Notes: generated from the letters alone by a model not told the origin. A DNA stretch of 50,580 bases from Balneolaceae bacterium (GCA_007134695.1 SLKI01000001.1:1-50580), one strand, 5' to 3'; shown: positions 1 to 7,883, numbered from the stretch's first letter. Made by a program: numbers and translations.

Positions 1-27
1 AGCTTCTGAGTGAATTTTTATGATCAC
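1..27 (-). pseudogene. start of a ParE/RelE-like toxin, cut by the left window edge
   Basis: Reading leftward from a GTG at 27-25 gives V-I-I-K-I-H-S-E-A. This matches the first nine residues of the complete toxin encoded at 43919-44212 except residue 2 (T there, I here). The last antitoxin codons (I-Q-K-stop, overlapping the GTG) are still present just upstream. The rest of the antitoxin is missing and is replaced by repeat DNA that lies upstream of the antitoxin in the other locus. The reading frame leaves the window, so I cannot tell whether this toxin is intact. Confidence 0.6.
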
Positions 28-128
28 TTTTGAATTCGATCCGGCCCGCCACTGTCTTTCGGCAAGCCCGGCCCGAAACCCTTCGCGAAAGCAGAGAAAA
101 AGAGTCGTTTGATTTGCCGGGCCGTGTA

Positions 129-221
129 TCAGCGAATTCCTTCAACAGGGCGGTCAGGAAAATAATCCTCTACCTCAAATAAACTCCCTTCTCGGCCGCG
201 AACACCAGGGGAGCGGTAGAC
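129..221 (-). pseudogene. truncated second copy of the micro-ORF at 44594-44767
   Basis: The minus strand encodes V-Y-R-S-P-G-V-R-G-R-E-G-S-L-F-E, then VEDYFPDRPVEGIR and a stop. This is the C-terminal half of the small protein at 44594-44767. Between the copies I count five base differences across this stretch. Four are synonymous third-position changes and one is Gly/Asp. The 5' half with the membrane segment is missing because homology switches to a different part of the island at 221/222. Confidence 0.5.
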
Positions 222-313
222 TCCAGAAGCAATAAACCCGGAAACGCTCCTGTACCAGAAGGCCCTTTGAATATTTTAGCGGTGAACACAGGAAACCAAC
301 GCACTTTGAGCTT

Positions 314-1288
314 TCAGCTATCAGCTTTCAGCTTATATAATTCCGCTTCGGCGGCCAGATACCCGAATGCAGGCCAATGTCCCCCCTCCAGAATGTTGTT
401 CCACAGTTCAAAAGCCTCCTCTTCCCGGCTGTTGATAAAGTGCCAATTACCGACCCCGTAGGCAGCTGTTGCATTTTGCAAGGCTTCATCAGCCTCTCCC
501 AGGAGTTTGTCGGGATGGAAATAGCCTTTGAACACCAGCAGTAATTTGTGGTAAGTATCATTTTCCAGAATATCCATTTCCGGTTCCACCCGATCGAGCA
601 ATCTTCCGGCCTGTTCATCCAGCCCGGCTCTCCGTTCGGCCATATAGTACCAGTAAAGTGCGGCCGTCAGCATATCGTCGTTGGTTGATGCTTCCACACA
701 ACGCTGAAACGCTTCGGCCGCTTCATAATATTGCCCTTTCAGATAGTGAGCCAGGCCGAGATGATACCAGACATTGGTGTGCAGAGTGCTGCGCGGTTCA
801 CCGTATGGGTTGGGAAGCCCGTCCGGTTCCACCTCATCCGGTTGGTTTCGCATCAGGCTTACTGCAGTTTCAAAATCCTCGATCGCCTGATCAAAAAGCC
901 GGAGTGTGATATATCGATGGCCGCGGTGGCGATACATTCGGGGGTCTTCCGGAAATTTATAGATCCCTTCGGTAAAGGTCTGAACAGCCTCCCGATAGTG
1001 CCCCAAATAGGCGAGTCGCCGGCCAAGCCAGATGATGGCGTCGGGATCTTCCGGGTCGAGCCTGTAATTGGCAACAGCCTGTTCCAGGTTCTCACTGTAT
1101 TCCTGATAGGTCTCTTCAGGCAGGTCCAGCGGCTTGAGAGTGTCGCCCAGAAGGGAGATCGCTTCGGCACCTTCGGGGACAGGCGGCAGATGGTGAGGTT
1201 TCTGACAGGCAGAGGCCAGCAGCAAGATCGTCAGAGTGGACGCTGCCAACAGAAATGTGTTTGAAAAATAAGCGGGATGGTTGGGCAT
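314..1288 (-). CDS. TPR-repeat lipoprotein
   Basis: A 324-residue protein. The N-terminus has a hydrophobic stretch ending in a lipobox-like LLASAC (Cys28), so it is probably a lipid-anchored envelope protein. The body is helical with tetratricopeptide-like units, for example the WLGRRLAYLGHYREAVQTF region near residues 67-85, YITLRLFDQAIEDFETAV after it, and a third unit around YHLGLAHYLKGQYYEAAEAF. TPR proteins are usually binding scaffolds and no catalytic motif is visible. It is transcribed divergently from the riboswitch-controlled TonB receptor. The C-terminal KLKADS and the stop come from a repeat that also ends ribE at 45189, so the native C-terminus has probably been replaced. Confidence 0.8.
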   Translation of the reverse strand: MPNHPAYFSNTFLLAASTLTILLLASACQKPHHLPPVPEGAEAISLLGDTLKPLDLPEETYQEYSENLEQAVANYRLDPEDPDAIIWLGRRLAYLGHYREAVQTFTEGIYKFPEDPRMYRHRGHRYITLRLFDQAIEDFETAVSLMRNQPDEVEPDGLPNPYGEPRSTLHTNVWYHLGLAHYLKGQYYEAAEAFQRCVEASTNDDMLTAALYWYYMAERRAGLDEQAGRLLDRVEPEMDILENDTYHKLLLVFKGYFHPDKLLGEADEALQNATAAYGVGNWHFINSREEEAFELWNNILEGGHWPAFGYLAAEAELYKLKADS

Positions 1289-1643
1289 CGGCTTTCAGAT
1301 CTCATTGGTTGAAAGGTAACTGGGTTCCGGCATCGGTTTGCGTAACTCTTTGATTTGTAAATTATCAGGTACCGATATTCCTCAGAGCAGCACCATTTAT
1401 TAACGATACGAAATTCCATCTAACCCGCCAATCGTGATCAATTCGCCGGTGCCGGGTATTCTGCCTAAGTTCCGTCCCACAGCCCTTTGTTCTGAGCAAC
1501 CGAAATACTGCGGTGCCCAGCTATTTTCTTTGAAGCTGAAGCGGCGGATTCTTATCTTGGGTCTTGTTGTCGATCGAGTAGAAATATGCATCCAAATCAA
1601 TATTTGGCACGATTGGCAACCACGTACTGACACATTCAACCGA
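1289..1643. other. divergent intergenic region
   Basis: About 355 bases separate the TPR lipoprotein and the TPP riboswitch, which are transcribed in opposite directions. I see no convincing gene. The region holds the candidate promoter listed at 1529-1560 and must also hold the promoter of the lipoprotein, which I cannot place. Confidence 0.5.
1529..1560 (+). promoter_or_regulatory. candidate Bacteroidota-type promoter for the thiamine receptor
   Basis: TTTG at 1529-1532 is followed after 20 bases by TATCTTGG at 1553-1560. This is one base from the Bacteroidota minus-7 consensus TAnnTTTG, with accepted spacing. It would start transcription near 1567, ahead of the riboswitch. Confidence 0.45.
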
Positions 1644-1722
1644 AGGTTGGGGGTGCTTGCATATGCGGGCTGAGATCATACCCTGATTACCTGATCCGGA
1701 TAATACCGGCGAAGGGAAACCT
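1644..1722 (+). promoter_or_regulatory. TPP (thiamine pyrophosphate) riboswitch
   Basis: The conserved THI-box elements are present in order: CTGAGA at 1670-1675, then ACCTGATCCGGATAATACC and GGCGAAGGGAA. The closing P1 stem is AGGTT (1644-1648) with AACCT (1718-1722). The aptamer precedes the TonB receptor gene by about 125 bases. Between them lie a short inverted repeat (1739-1755) and a pyrimidine run CCTCCTCCT (1762-1770), which is complementary to the receptor Shine-Dalgarno GGAGGA (1835-1840). This suggests translational control by ribosome-site sequestration when TPP is bound. Confidence 0.93.
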
Positions 1723-1834
1723 GGATTGCCACTCTTTGTGCAGTTCAGAACTGCAAGTTTACCTCCTCCTCTTATACTATCTGACCGAAAGTCGAGGCAT
1801 CTGTAAGCCCGGCCCGGCAGTCAATCCATAAGAT

Positions 1835-1839
1835 GGAGG
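1835..1839 (+). promoter_or_regulatory. Shine-Dalgarno site that sets the receptor start
   Basis: GGAGG lies eight bases before the ATG at 1848. An in-frame ATG at 1833 overlaps this site and is therefore unlikely to be the start. Confidence 0.75.
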
Positions 1840-1847
1840 ATACACTG

Positions 1848-4337
1848 ATGTTTAACACAACTTATTTCCCACTTTATCTTCTTTTACCGATACTGGTTCT
1901 CTTTTCTTCTGTACCAATTCTACAGGCACAGACTGTCACCGTTTCGGGAACGGTTTTTGAAGCCGAAACGCTGCGGCCTCTCCCCGGTGCCAATGTGGTC
2001 CAGCAAGGGACAGATCACGGCACCGCCACCAACGAAGAGGGACGTTTCTCACTCACCCTGATCGATGGCGGTGACAACTATCTGCTGGTCAGTTTCCTCG
2101 GATATGAAACTGAACGTGTGGAGGTGATCGGCGAGGTGACCGATCTGGAGATCCGGCTGCGCCGTGATGTTATCCAGACAGGCGAAGTGTTTGTTCAGGC
2201 ATTGCGTGCCGATGAATCGATCCCGATCTCCTATAGCAATATTTCCCGCCAGGAGATCGAGCAGCGCAACCTCGGGCAGGATATGCCGTTTCTGGTCGCA
2301 TCCACACCTTCGGTAGTCGCCACCTCCGATGCAGGGACAGGCATCGGCTATACCGGTGTTCGAATCCGTGGCGTCGACCCGACCCGCATCAACGTAACGA
2401 TCAATGGCATTCCGGTGAATGACGCTGAATCGCACGGAGTCTTCTGGGTCAACATGCCGGACCTGGCATCGTCGGTCGACAATATCCAGATTCAGCGTGG
2501 TGTCGGTTCCTCAACTCACGGAGCAGGAGCCTTCGGCGGCACCATGAATATCCAGACTGCTCGGATGGAGACACAGCCGTACGCAGAAGTCAATACAACA
2601 ATCGGCTCGTTCAATACACAGAAATATAATGTACTTCTCAGTTCCGGCCGGGTCGGCGACGGGTGGCAGTTCGAGGGCCGGCTTTCCAAAATCGAGTCGG
2701 ACGGATATATCGACCGTGCCTTTTCCGACCTGAGGTCATTCTACCTTTCCGGCACCCGCCACGGAGAACGGAGCCTTTTGAAGGCCGACATCTTTTCCGG
2801 CCACGAAATAACCTATCAGGCATGGAACGGGGTACCCGAACCGATTCTCAACAACGACGCCCAACAGCTCGAACAACATATCAGCGGCCTTTTTCTCGGG
2901 CCGGAGGAGGCCGATCGGCTGAGGGACAATCTGGGTAACCGCCGCTTTAACGAATTCACTTACGACAACCAGGTCGACAACTATCAGCAGGACCACTACC
3001 AGCTTCACTACTCGTTCCGGCCCTCTGACGAGTGGATTCTCAACAGTTCTCTCCACTACACCCGGGGCCGTGGTTATTTTGAGCAGTTTCGAGATGATGA
3101 CAACCTTTCGACCTACGGTATCGAACCTGTAGAGATCGGCGGTGAGACGATCAGCTCCAGCGACCTGATTCGCCGGCGCTGGCTGGACAACCACTTTTAC
3201 GGTGCGATCGTCTCCGGCGAATGGAGCCGCGAAAGCTGGAATCTGACGGTCGGCGGAGGTTACAATGAGTACGACGGAGACCACTTCGGAGAGGTGATCT
3301 GGGCTCGTTTTGCCGGACAGAGTGAGCATGAAGAGCGCTATTACGACAATAACGGTTTCAAGACCGATTTCAATGTTTACGGGAAGATCAACTACTACTT
3401 TACCGACAATCTGAACGCCTATCTCGATCTGCAGCACCGGACGGTAACCTATCGTTTTCTCGGGCTGAGAGTCGATGAGCAGAACGATCAGCAGATCACC
3501 GAACTTCAACAGCGGGTTCGGCTCGACTTTTTTAACCCGAAATTCGGTCTGGTCTACCGAATTGGCGACAACAGCCGCGCATTCGCCTCGTTCAGTGCGG
3601 GAAGCAAAGAGCCGACACGCCGAGACTACGTGGAGTCGACGCCGGAAAGCAGGCCCGATCCGGAACACCTCTATAATGCAGAGTCCGGTTTCGAGACCGT
3701 CGGAGACTGGTACCGCGCCGGCGTTAACCTCTACTACATGTATTACGTAGATCAGCTGATTCTGACCGGTGCTGTGAACGATGTGGGAGCATATGTTCGT
3801 GAAAACGTCACCGAAAGCTACCGTTCCGGAATTGAGCTTCACGGCGAGGTAAACCTCACCGAAAACCTTCACTGGTTGGCCAACGCCACCTTCAGCCGCA
3901 ATAAAATTCCGGAGTACACTCGCTGGATGGACGATTTCGACCAGGGAGGACAGCAGCCTGTGGTGTTTGAGAATACCGACATCGCCTTTTCGCCCTCTGT
4001 GATTGCCAACTCCATTCTGCGGTATCGCATAGGAAACTGGTCGGCATCTGTCGCTTCCAATTACGTATCGCAGCAATATCTCGACAATACCCAGAGCCCG
4101 GACCGGTCGATCGACTCCTATATGGTTCACGACCTCCAGCTTGGCTACACGACCGGTTCAACCCCGTGGATCGGTGAGATCGACTTTTCACTGCAGGTGA
4201 ACAACCTCTTCGGCCGGGAGTATGTGAGCAACGGCTACACCTTCGGATGGATCGCGGGAGGAGAAGAGCAACATTTCAACTACCTTTTCCCTCAGGCCGG
4301 CCGCCATCTTATGATGAAGGTAACAGCCCGGTTTTGA
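1848..4337 (+). CDS. TonB-dependent outer-membrane receptor, predicted thiamine uptake
   Basis: An 829-residue receptor. It opens with a signal peptide (hydrophobic to about residue 27, LQAQ cleavage region), followed by a carboxypeptidase-regulatory-like domain (about 30-110, with LPGANVVQQGTDHGTATNEEG), a TonB plug (about 120-235, including VRIRGVDPTRINVTINGIP) and a C-terminal 22-strand-type barrel ending in an aromatic (KVTARF). The family imports scarce ligands across the outer membrane using TonB energy. The upstream TPP riboswitch is the evidence for thiamine or a precursor as substrate, as proposed for riboswitch-controlled receptors in Bacteroidota. No thiamine permease or biosynthesis gene adjoins it; the next gene is convergent. 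The start at 1848 is chosen for its Shine-Dalgarno site. Confidence 0.92.
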   Translation: MFNTTYFPLYLLLPILVLFSSVPILQAQTVTVSGTVFEAETLRPLPGANVVQQGTDHGTATNEEGRFSLTLIDGGDNYLLVSFLGYETERVEVIGEVTDLEIRLRRDVIQTGEVFVQALRADESIPISYSNISRQEIEQRNLGQDMPFLVASTPSVVATSDAGTGIGYTGVRIRGVDPTRINVTINGIPVNDAESHGVFWVNMPDLASSVDNIQIQRGVGSSTHGAGAFGGTMNIQTARMETQPYAEVNTTIGSFNTQKYNVLLSSGRVGDGWQFEGRLSKIESDGYIDRAFSDLRSFYLSGTRHGERSLLKADIFSGHEITYQAWNGVPEPILNNDAQQLEQHISGLFLGPEEADRLRDNLGNRRFNEFTYDNQVDNYQQDHYQLHYSFRPSDEWILNSSLHYTRGRGYFEQFRDDDNLSTYGIEPVEIGGETISSSDLIRRRWLDNHFYGAIVSGEWSRESWNLTVGGGYNEYDGDHFGEVIWARFAGQSEHEERYYDNNGFKTDFNVYGKINYYFTDNLNAYLDLQHRTVTYRFLGLRVDEQNDQQITELQQRVRLDFFNPKFGLVYRIGDNSRAFASFSAGSKEPTRRDYVESTPESRPDPEHLYNAESGFETVGDWYRAGVNLYYMYYVDQLILTGAVNDVGAYVRENVTESYRSGIELHGEVNLTENLHWLANATFSRNKIPEYTRWMDDFDQGGQQPVVFENTDIAFSPSVIANSILRYRIGNWSASVASNYVSQQYLDNTQSPDRSIDSYMVHDLQLGYTTGSTPWIGEIDFSLQVNNLFGREYVSNGYTFGWIAGGEEQHFNYLFPQAGRHLMMKVTARF

Positions 4338-4346
4338 TGAAGGGGG

Positions 4347-4955
4347 CTACAAGCTCTCCTGCAGCAGATGAGGAAACTCTTTTTTGAACTTCAGCACCTT
4401 GGGGGCAATCACAACCGAACAGTAGCCTGCATTGGGGTTGTTGTTAAAATAATTCTGATGGTAATCTTCGGCCCGATAGTAGTTGATAAGCGGCGAAATT
4501 TCTGTCACGATCGGATCTTCCCAAAGATCTGAAGCATCGGTCTTTTTTAGTGAAGTCTCAGCAACCTGCTTCTGTTCCTCGTTATGGTAAAAGATCACCG
4601 ACCGGTATTGCGGGCCTACATCCGCCCCCTGCCGGTTGAGAGTTGTCGGGTCGTGCGTGTGCCAGAAAACTTCCAAAAGCTCCTCAAAGGTGATCACATC
4701 CGGATCAAACTTCAATCGGATCACTTCGGCATGGCCGGTTTGGCCCGTAGTTACCTGGCGATAGGTCGGATCTTCAACATGGCCTCCCGAATATCCCGAC
4801 TCTACCGCTGTAACGCCGTTAACTCTCTGGTAGATCGCCTCGACACACCAGAAGCAGCCGGCCCCGAATGTTGCCTCCTCGTTGTTATTATCGGAAGCCG
4901 AATCGTTCTCCGCCATCGCAAAAAGTACCATCAGAATCATCATTACCGTTTTCAT
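4347..4955 (-). CDS. msrA: peptide-methionine (S)-S-oxide reductase MsrA, exported form
   Basis: A 202-residue MsrA. The catalytic motif GCFWC is at residues 33-37 (Cys34 nucleophile), YSGGH and GHAEV follow, and a C-terminal Cys in NAGYC (about residue 179) can resolve the sulfenic acid. It reduces S-epimer methionine sulfoxide in proteins. The first 15 residues are hydrophobic (MKTVMMILMVLFAMA), so it probably acts in the periplasm. Its ATG directly abuts the stop of the upstream membrane gene, so the two are translationally coupled. It is the last gene of the putative ergothioneine operon, which fits an oxidative-damage role. It converges on the TonB receptor gene with a nine-base gap. Confidence 0.95.
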   Translation of the reverse strand: MKTVMMILMVLFAMAENDSASDNNNEEATFGAGCFWCVEAIYQRVNGVTAVESGYSGGHVEDPTYRQVTTGQTGHAEVIRLKFDPDVITFEELLEVFWHTHDPTTLNRQGADVGPQYRSVIFYHNEEQKQVAETSLKKTDASDLWEDPIVTEISPLINYYRAEDYHQNYFNNNPNAGYCSVVIAPKVLKFKKEFPHLLQESL

Positions 4956-5549
4956 TTAATCTTTCTCCAACTCTTTAAAAAGCTCCTGCTCAATCCGTTC
5001 CAGCTTCTCGTAATCCTTCATGGATGTCCGGTCAAATCGCTCATCCGGAACCTGGGTTTCAAGAATCTCCTTGAACTCTTTGAAGCCCCGCATCATTCTG
5101 TTAACCCTGATCTTCTCTCCTTGCGTTCCACGCACAACAAAATGTCCGCTTCGAGGGGCGAACGTTACCGTTTCCACCCTGGCCCAGTCAACAATCAGAT
5201 CGCTGCCGAGCCAACTCCTCCTCCGGATATATCGTTGGTTGGTGATTACCCGGCTGCCAAAATATTCAACCATCAGCCAAAACCCGACTAACAGAAAAGC
5301 GACTCCCGTCAGGAGCATGGAGAACCACGTTTCGATCGAATCACCAAAAGATAATCCGATACCGATTATCAAACCGCCGATCAGCAAAGAGATTAAACCG
5401 AGCCAGAATGTGTTTCTGCTGTACCTGAGCAGTATGCTGCCGTCAGCAAGCCGTTCAGCCGGTTTGTCAGACGCCATCCACCACTGCCGCAATGCATAGA
5501 TTCCCCCCAGAATGGAGATGATCAATATGGCGAGTTCGAGAATAAACAC
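4956..5549 (-). CDS. small membrane protein with a PH-like C-terminal domain
   Basis: A 197-residue protein of unknown function. Three hydrophobic segments are visible (about 1-19, 48-68 and 75-95), with a charged loop after the first. The C-terminal half (about 97-180) reads as a beta-rich bacterial PH-like domain: it has the NQRYIRRRSWLGSDLIVDW stretch and ends in a helix FKEFKEILETQV. It lies 13 bases downstream of eanB and directly abuts msrA, so it belongs to the same transcript. A role in the operon cannot be read from the sequence; an envelope-anchored partner is possible. Confidence 0.75.
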   Translation of the reverse strand: MFILELAILIISILGGIYALRQWWMASDKPAERLADGSILLRYSRNTFWLGLISLLIGGLIIGIGLSFGDSIETWFSMLLTGVAFLLVGFWLMVEYFGSRVITNQRYIRRRSWLGSDLIVDWARVETVTFAPRSGHFVVRGTQGEKIRVNRMMRGFKEFKEILETQVPDERFDRTSMKDYEKLERIEQELFKELEKD

Positions 5550-5562
5550 AACTCATTCCGGT

Positions 5563-6894
5563 CTAATTCATCTCCTCGTCGCCCATCGCAGCCGTTAATC
5601 TTGATGGTTCAGGATTTCCGGTTTCAATTGGATTCTCCGGGTCGCTGCACCACTCATACCATCCGCCGTCGTAGACAGATACACGAGGCCAGCCCATCAG
5701 CCAGGCGTTCATAAACGCTTCGCTGCCCCGCCAGCCGGTTCCGCAGTAGAAGGCGACCTTTTTTTCCGGTGAGATGCCGCCGTCATTCCACGCCGACGCC
5801 ACCTCATGAAACTCACGCATGGTATGGTCAAAATTCCGATAGTTTTCCATATGATAGGCGTCACTACCGCAATTACCGAATATGGCCCCCGGAATTCGGC
5901 CCCTCTTTTCGATATAGTGGTAACCGCTGCTGTTTCCGATAAACTCCTCCCAGCTCCGAATACTTACCAGCTCTCCTTTTTCCGATTCAATAAGTTGTTT
6001 GGCCTGGGGTGTATCGATCATCAAATCCGGGCGTCCCGGGATTTCCGCTCCAAAACTGTCGACCGGTTCAGGTTTTACCTCTTCAGTTGAGATTGAATAT
6101 CCGTCGATCTCCCAGGATGTGATCCCGCCGTTCAGGATCTTTACATCCTTTACGCCTGCGTAGAGCATCAATGCAGCAGACCGGATAGCGCCCAGGTGGC
6201 CTGCACTTTTACCTGGAAACGCTTCAGACTCAAAATCCGGTGATGCAAATCGGCCGTAGAGAATTACCGTTGTATGATTGTCGATACCCAGGGCCGTCAG
6301 CGACTCCTCCAGCTCCTCCGGACTCCTCCGATTCCAGGTTTCCGTCGATTCAAGAGAGTTGGTATCGACCGGTATTGCGCCCGGTATATGCCCTTTATAA
6401 TAATCTTCGATATGATCGTAATGGGAATGACAGATCACAAATCGATCCCCCTCCATCCCTTCCGGCTTTTCACCCGAAACAAGCGCATCTACCCAGCCCG
6501 GATAAACCAGATCTTTATAGCGCGGCAATCTTTCCAGCCGCCGGGATGGGTCTGATGTCCATTCATCGACAAAATGGTTGTACACCGAAACCTCTTTATA
6601 GCCAAGGTCATAAAGCCGGCCGGCCATCTCTTCGGTTTCCTCTTCGCTGTATCCATACAGTACAACCGGGCTCTCTTTACGGATCCCTTTCTCATCCAGC
6701 ACTTCGATCCAGTCCATATAGCGAGTCCATTTAAGAGGAATATTTCTGGCGCCCGGTATATGGCCGCCTCTCGCTTCACCTTTCAACTGCCATCCGTTGT
6801 AAGCTTCAATCGGGCGTACATCTACAAGCGGAGCTTGTTGATTCTCCACTATTTCCACAAGTTGTTGGGTGGTCAGCGATGCAGGTTTCGACAT
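5563..6894 (-). CDS. eanB: EanB-like multi-rhodanese sulfurtransferase (ergothioneine synthase)
   Basis: A 443-residue protein built of rhodanese-fold repeats. Only the last has an active-site Cys: Cys384 in FYCGTGWRG. The equivalent loops of earlier repeats lack it (VVLYGYSEE, VILYGRFAS). Known family: EanB of the green sulfur bacterium Chlorobium limicola transfers sulfur from a persulfide straight onto C2 of trimethylhistidine. As I recall its numbering, Cys412 is catalytic, with Cys370, Cys339 and Tyr353 nearby. A constant offset of 28 maps these to Cys384, Cys342, Ser311 and Tyr325 here, so all but one are kept. The gene follows the histidine methyltransferase by 35 bases. The alternative, an ordinary thiosulfate or mercaptopyruvate sulfurtransferase, is less likely given the length, the Cys pattern and the neighbour. 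Confidence 0.82.
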   Translation of the reverse strand: MSKPASLTTQQLVEIVENQQAPLVDVRPIEAYNGWQLKGEARGGHIPGARNIPLKWTRYMDWIEVLDEKGIRKESPVVLYGYSEEETEEMAGRLYDLGYKEVSVYNHFVDEWTSDPSRRLERLPRYKDLVYPGWVDALVSGEKPEGMEGDRFVICHSHYDHIEDYYKGHIPGAIPVDTNSLESTETWNRRSPEELEESLTALGIDNHTTVILYGRFASPDFESEAFPGKSAGHLGAIRSAALMLYAGVKDVKILNGGITSWEIDGYSISTEEVKPEPVDSFGAEIPGRPDLMIDTPQAKQLIESEKGELVSIRSWEEFIGNSSGYHYIEKRGRIPGAIFGNCGSDAYHMENYRNFDHTMREFHEVASAWNDGGISPEKKVAFYCGTGWRGSEAFMNAWLMGWPRVSVYDGGWYEWCSDPENPIETGNPEPSRLTAAMGDEEMN

Positions 6895-6929
6895 AGTTCC
6901 GGGATTTGATTTGTAAAAGTTTTATCGGG

Positions 6930-7883
6930 CTATACGGGTTCAAGATATTGAACACTGAAATAATTTCTGCTGTCTCTCCAAACCTGTTTGATATCATAGA
7001 GGCCTGAGACCAGCTTTTCAAATTGTTCCGGAGAGTATTTATAGGAATTTTCGGTATGAATCGTCTCACCTTTCTCAAGGCTGAACCGATCATCTCCGAT
7101 CCGGATCGTCTGCTGTTCCCTGCTCACGAGATGCATCTCGATACGCCCTTCATCTGAATTGTAGATTGCCCGGTGTTCAAACAGTTCTGGGTCCAGGTCA
7201 GCTTTTAGCTCATTCCGAAGACGCAGCAGCAAATTTTTATTGAACTGTGCCGTCACCCCTTCGGAATCATTATAAGCTGCTTCGAGAACCGAACGTTCCT
7301 TTTTAAGGTCAACCCCGATAAGCACTCCTCCATCACGCCCGATGATCTCTGCAAGCAGTTTCAGAAATTCCCGGGCTTTATCGGGAGTGAAATTTCCGAT
7401 CGTCGAGCCCGGATAGTAAACGATCCGTCTTGCACCGGAATCGTCGAGAGGCAACTCGAACGGTTGCGTATAATCGGCCGTCACCGGAATGACTTTCAGG
7501 CCGGGATACTCCTGTTTCAACTCATTGGCAACTCTTTGTAAAAATTCGCTGGAAATATCGACCGGCAAATATCGGTTGATGCGGTCGATCTGGTCCAGAA
7601 GCAGTCGGGTTTTCCGGCTGCTGCCGCTGCCCGGTTCGATCAGGTCGATATGAGTTCCCAGACGGTCGGCAATCTCCGATATATTCTCCCTCATGATCTC
7701 CATTTCACAATCGGTGGGGTAATACTCCTCAAGACGGCAAATCCGTTCGAATAGTTCGGAACCCCGGTGGTCGTAAAAGTATTTGCTGGGCAAGGTTTTT
7801 TGAGGACGGGTCAAACCTTCGACAATCTCATCCCTGTCTATACTCGTAGTAGGCTCAGCTGCAGCGGAGTTATTTAATGCCAT
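6930..7883 (-). CDS. eanA: L-histidine N-alpha-trimethyltransferase (EanA/EgtD)
   Basis: A 317-residue enzyme of the EgtD family (histidine-specific methyltransferase, DUF2260). It makes trimethylhistidine (hercynine) from histidine with three SAM. Visible motifs are the SAM-binding EPGSGSSRKTRLLL (83-96), YYPGSTIGNF (156-165), YNDSEGVTAQFNKN (204-217) and HTENSYKYS (276-284). In EgtD the last motif supplies the Glu and Ser that hold the substrate amine. It is the first gene of the minus-strand operon eanA-eanB-membrane protein-msrA. No egtB or egtC is in the window, so sulfur insertion is assigned to EanB. The name eanA rather than egtD rests on that pairing. Confidence 0.9.
   Translation of the reverse strand: MALNNSAAAEPTTSIDRDEIVEGLTRPQKTLPSKYFYDHRGSELFERICRLEEYYPTDCEMEIMRENISEIADRLGTHIDLIEPGSGSSRKTRLLLDQIDRINRYLPVDISSEFLQRVANELKQEYPGLKVIPVTADYTQPFELPLDDSGARRIVYYPGSTIGNFTPDKAREFLKLLAEIIGRDGGVLIGVDLKKERSVLEAAYNDSEGVTAQFNKNLLLRLRNELKADLDPELFEHRAIYNSDEGRIEMHLVSREQQTIRIGDDRFSLEKGETIHTENSYKYSPEQFEKLVSGLYDIKQVWRDSRNYFSVQYLEPV

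Larger units (their letters stand above)
1..335. repeat. mosaic repeat, internally deleted relative of the 43570-45209 island
   Basis: Four consecutive blocks match the other island in the same order and orientation. Window 1-40 matches 44186-44225, 33-221 matches 44498-44686, 222-294 matches 45056-45125, and 304-334 matches 45179-45209. The first junction lies on the octamer AATTCGAT, which occurs at both breakpoints in the other copy (44218-44225 and 44498-44505). The last block runs into the 3' end of the TPR lipoprotein gene and supplies its final codons and stop. Identity in each block is high but not complete, so the copies are not a very recent duplication. Confidence 0.85.

Noticed and set aside
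658-1264. Plus-strand open frames over the TPR lipoprotein
   Set aside because: Antisense shadows of the lipoprotein gene with no motif or initiation signal.
2736-4130. Long minus-strand open frame inside the TonB receptor
   Set aside because: It lies antisense to a clear receptor gene, lacks family motifs, and its codon pattern mirrors the receptor frame.
5563-6894. Ordinary thiosulfate or mercaptopyruvate sulfurtransferase
   Set aside because: Length, several Cys-less rhodanese repeats, the spacing of Cys342, Tyr325 and Cys384, and the adjacent histidine methyltransferase favour EanB.
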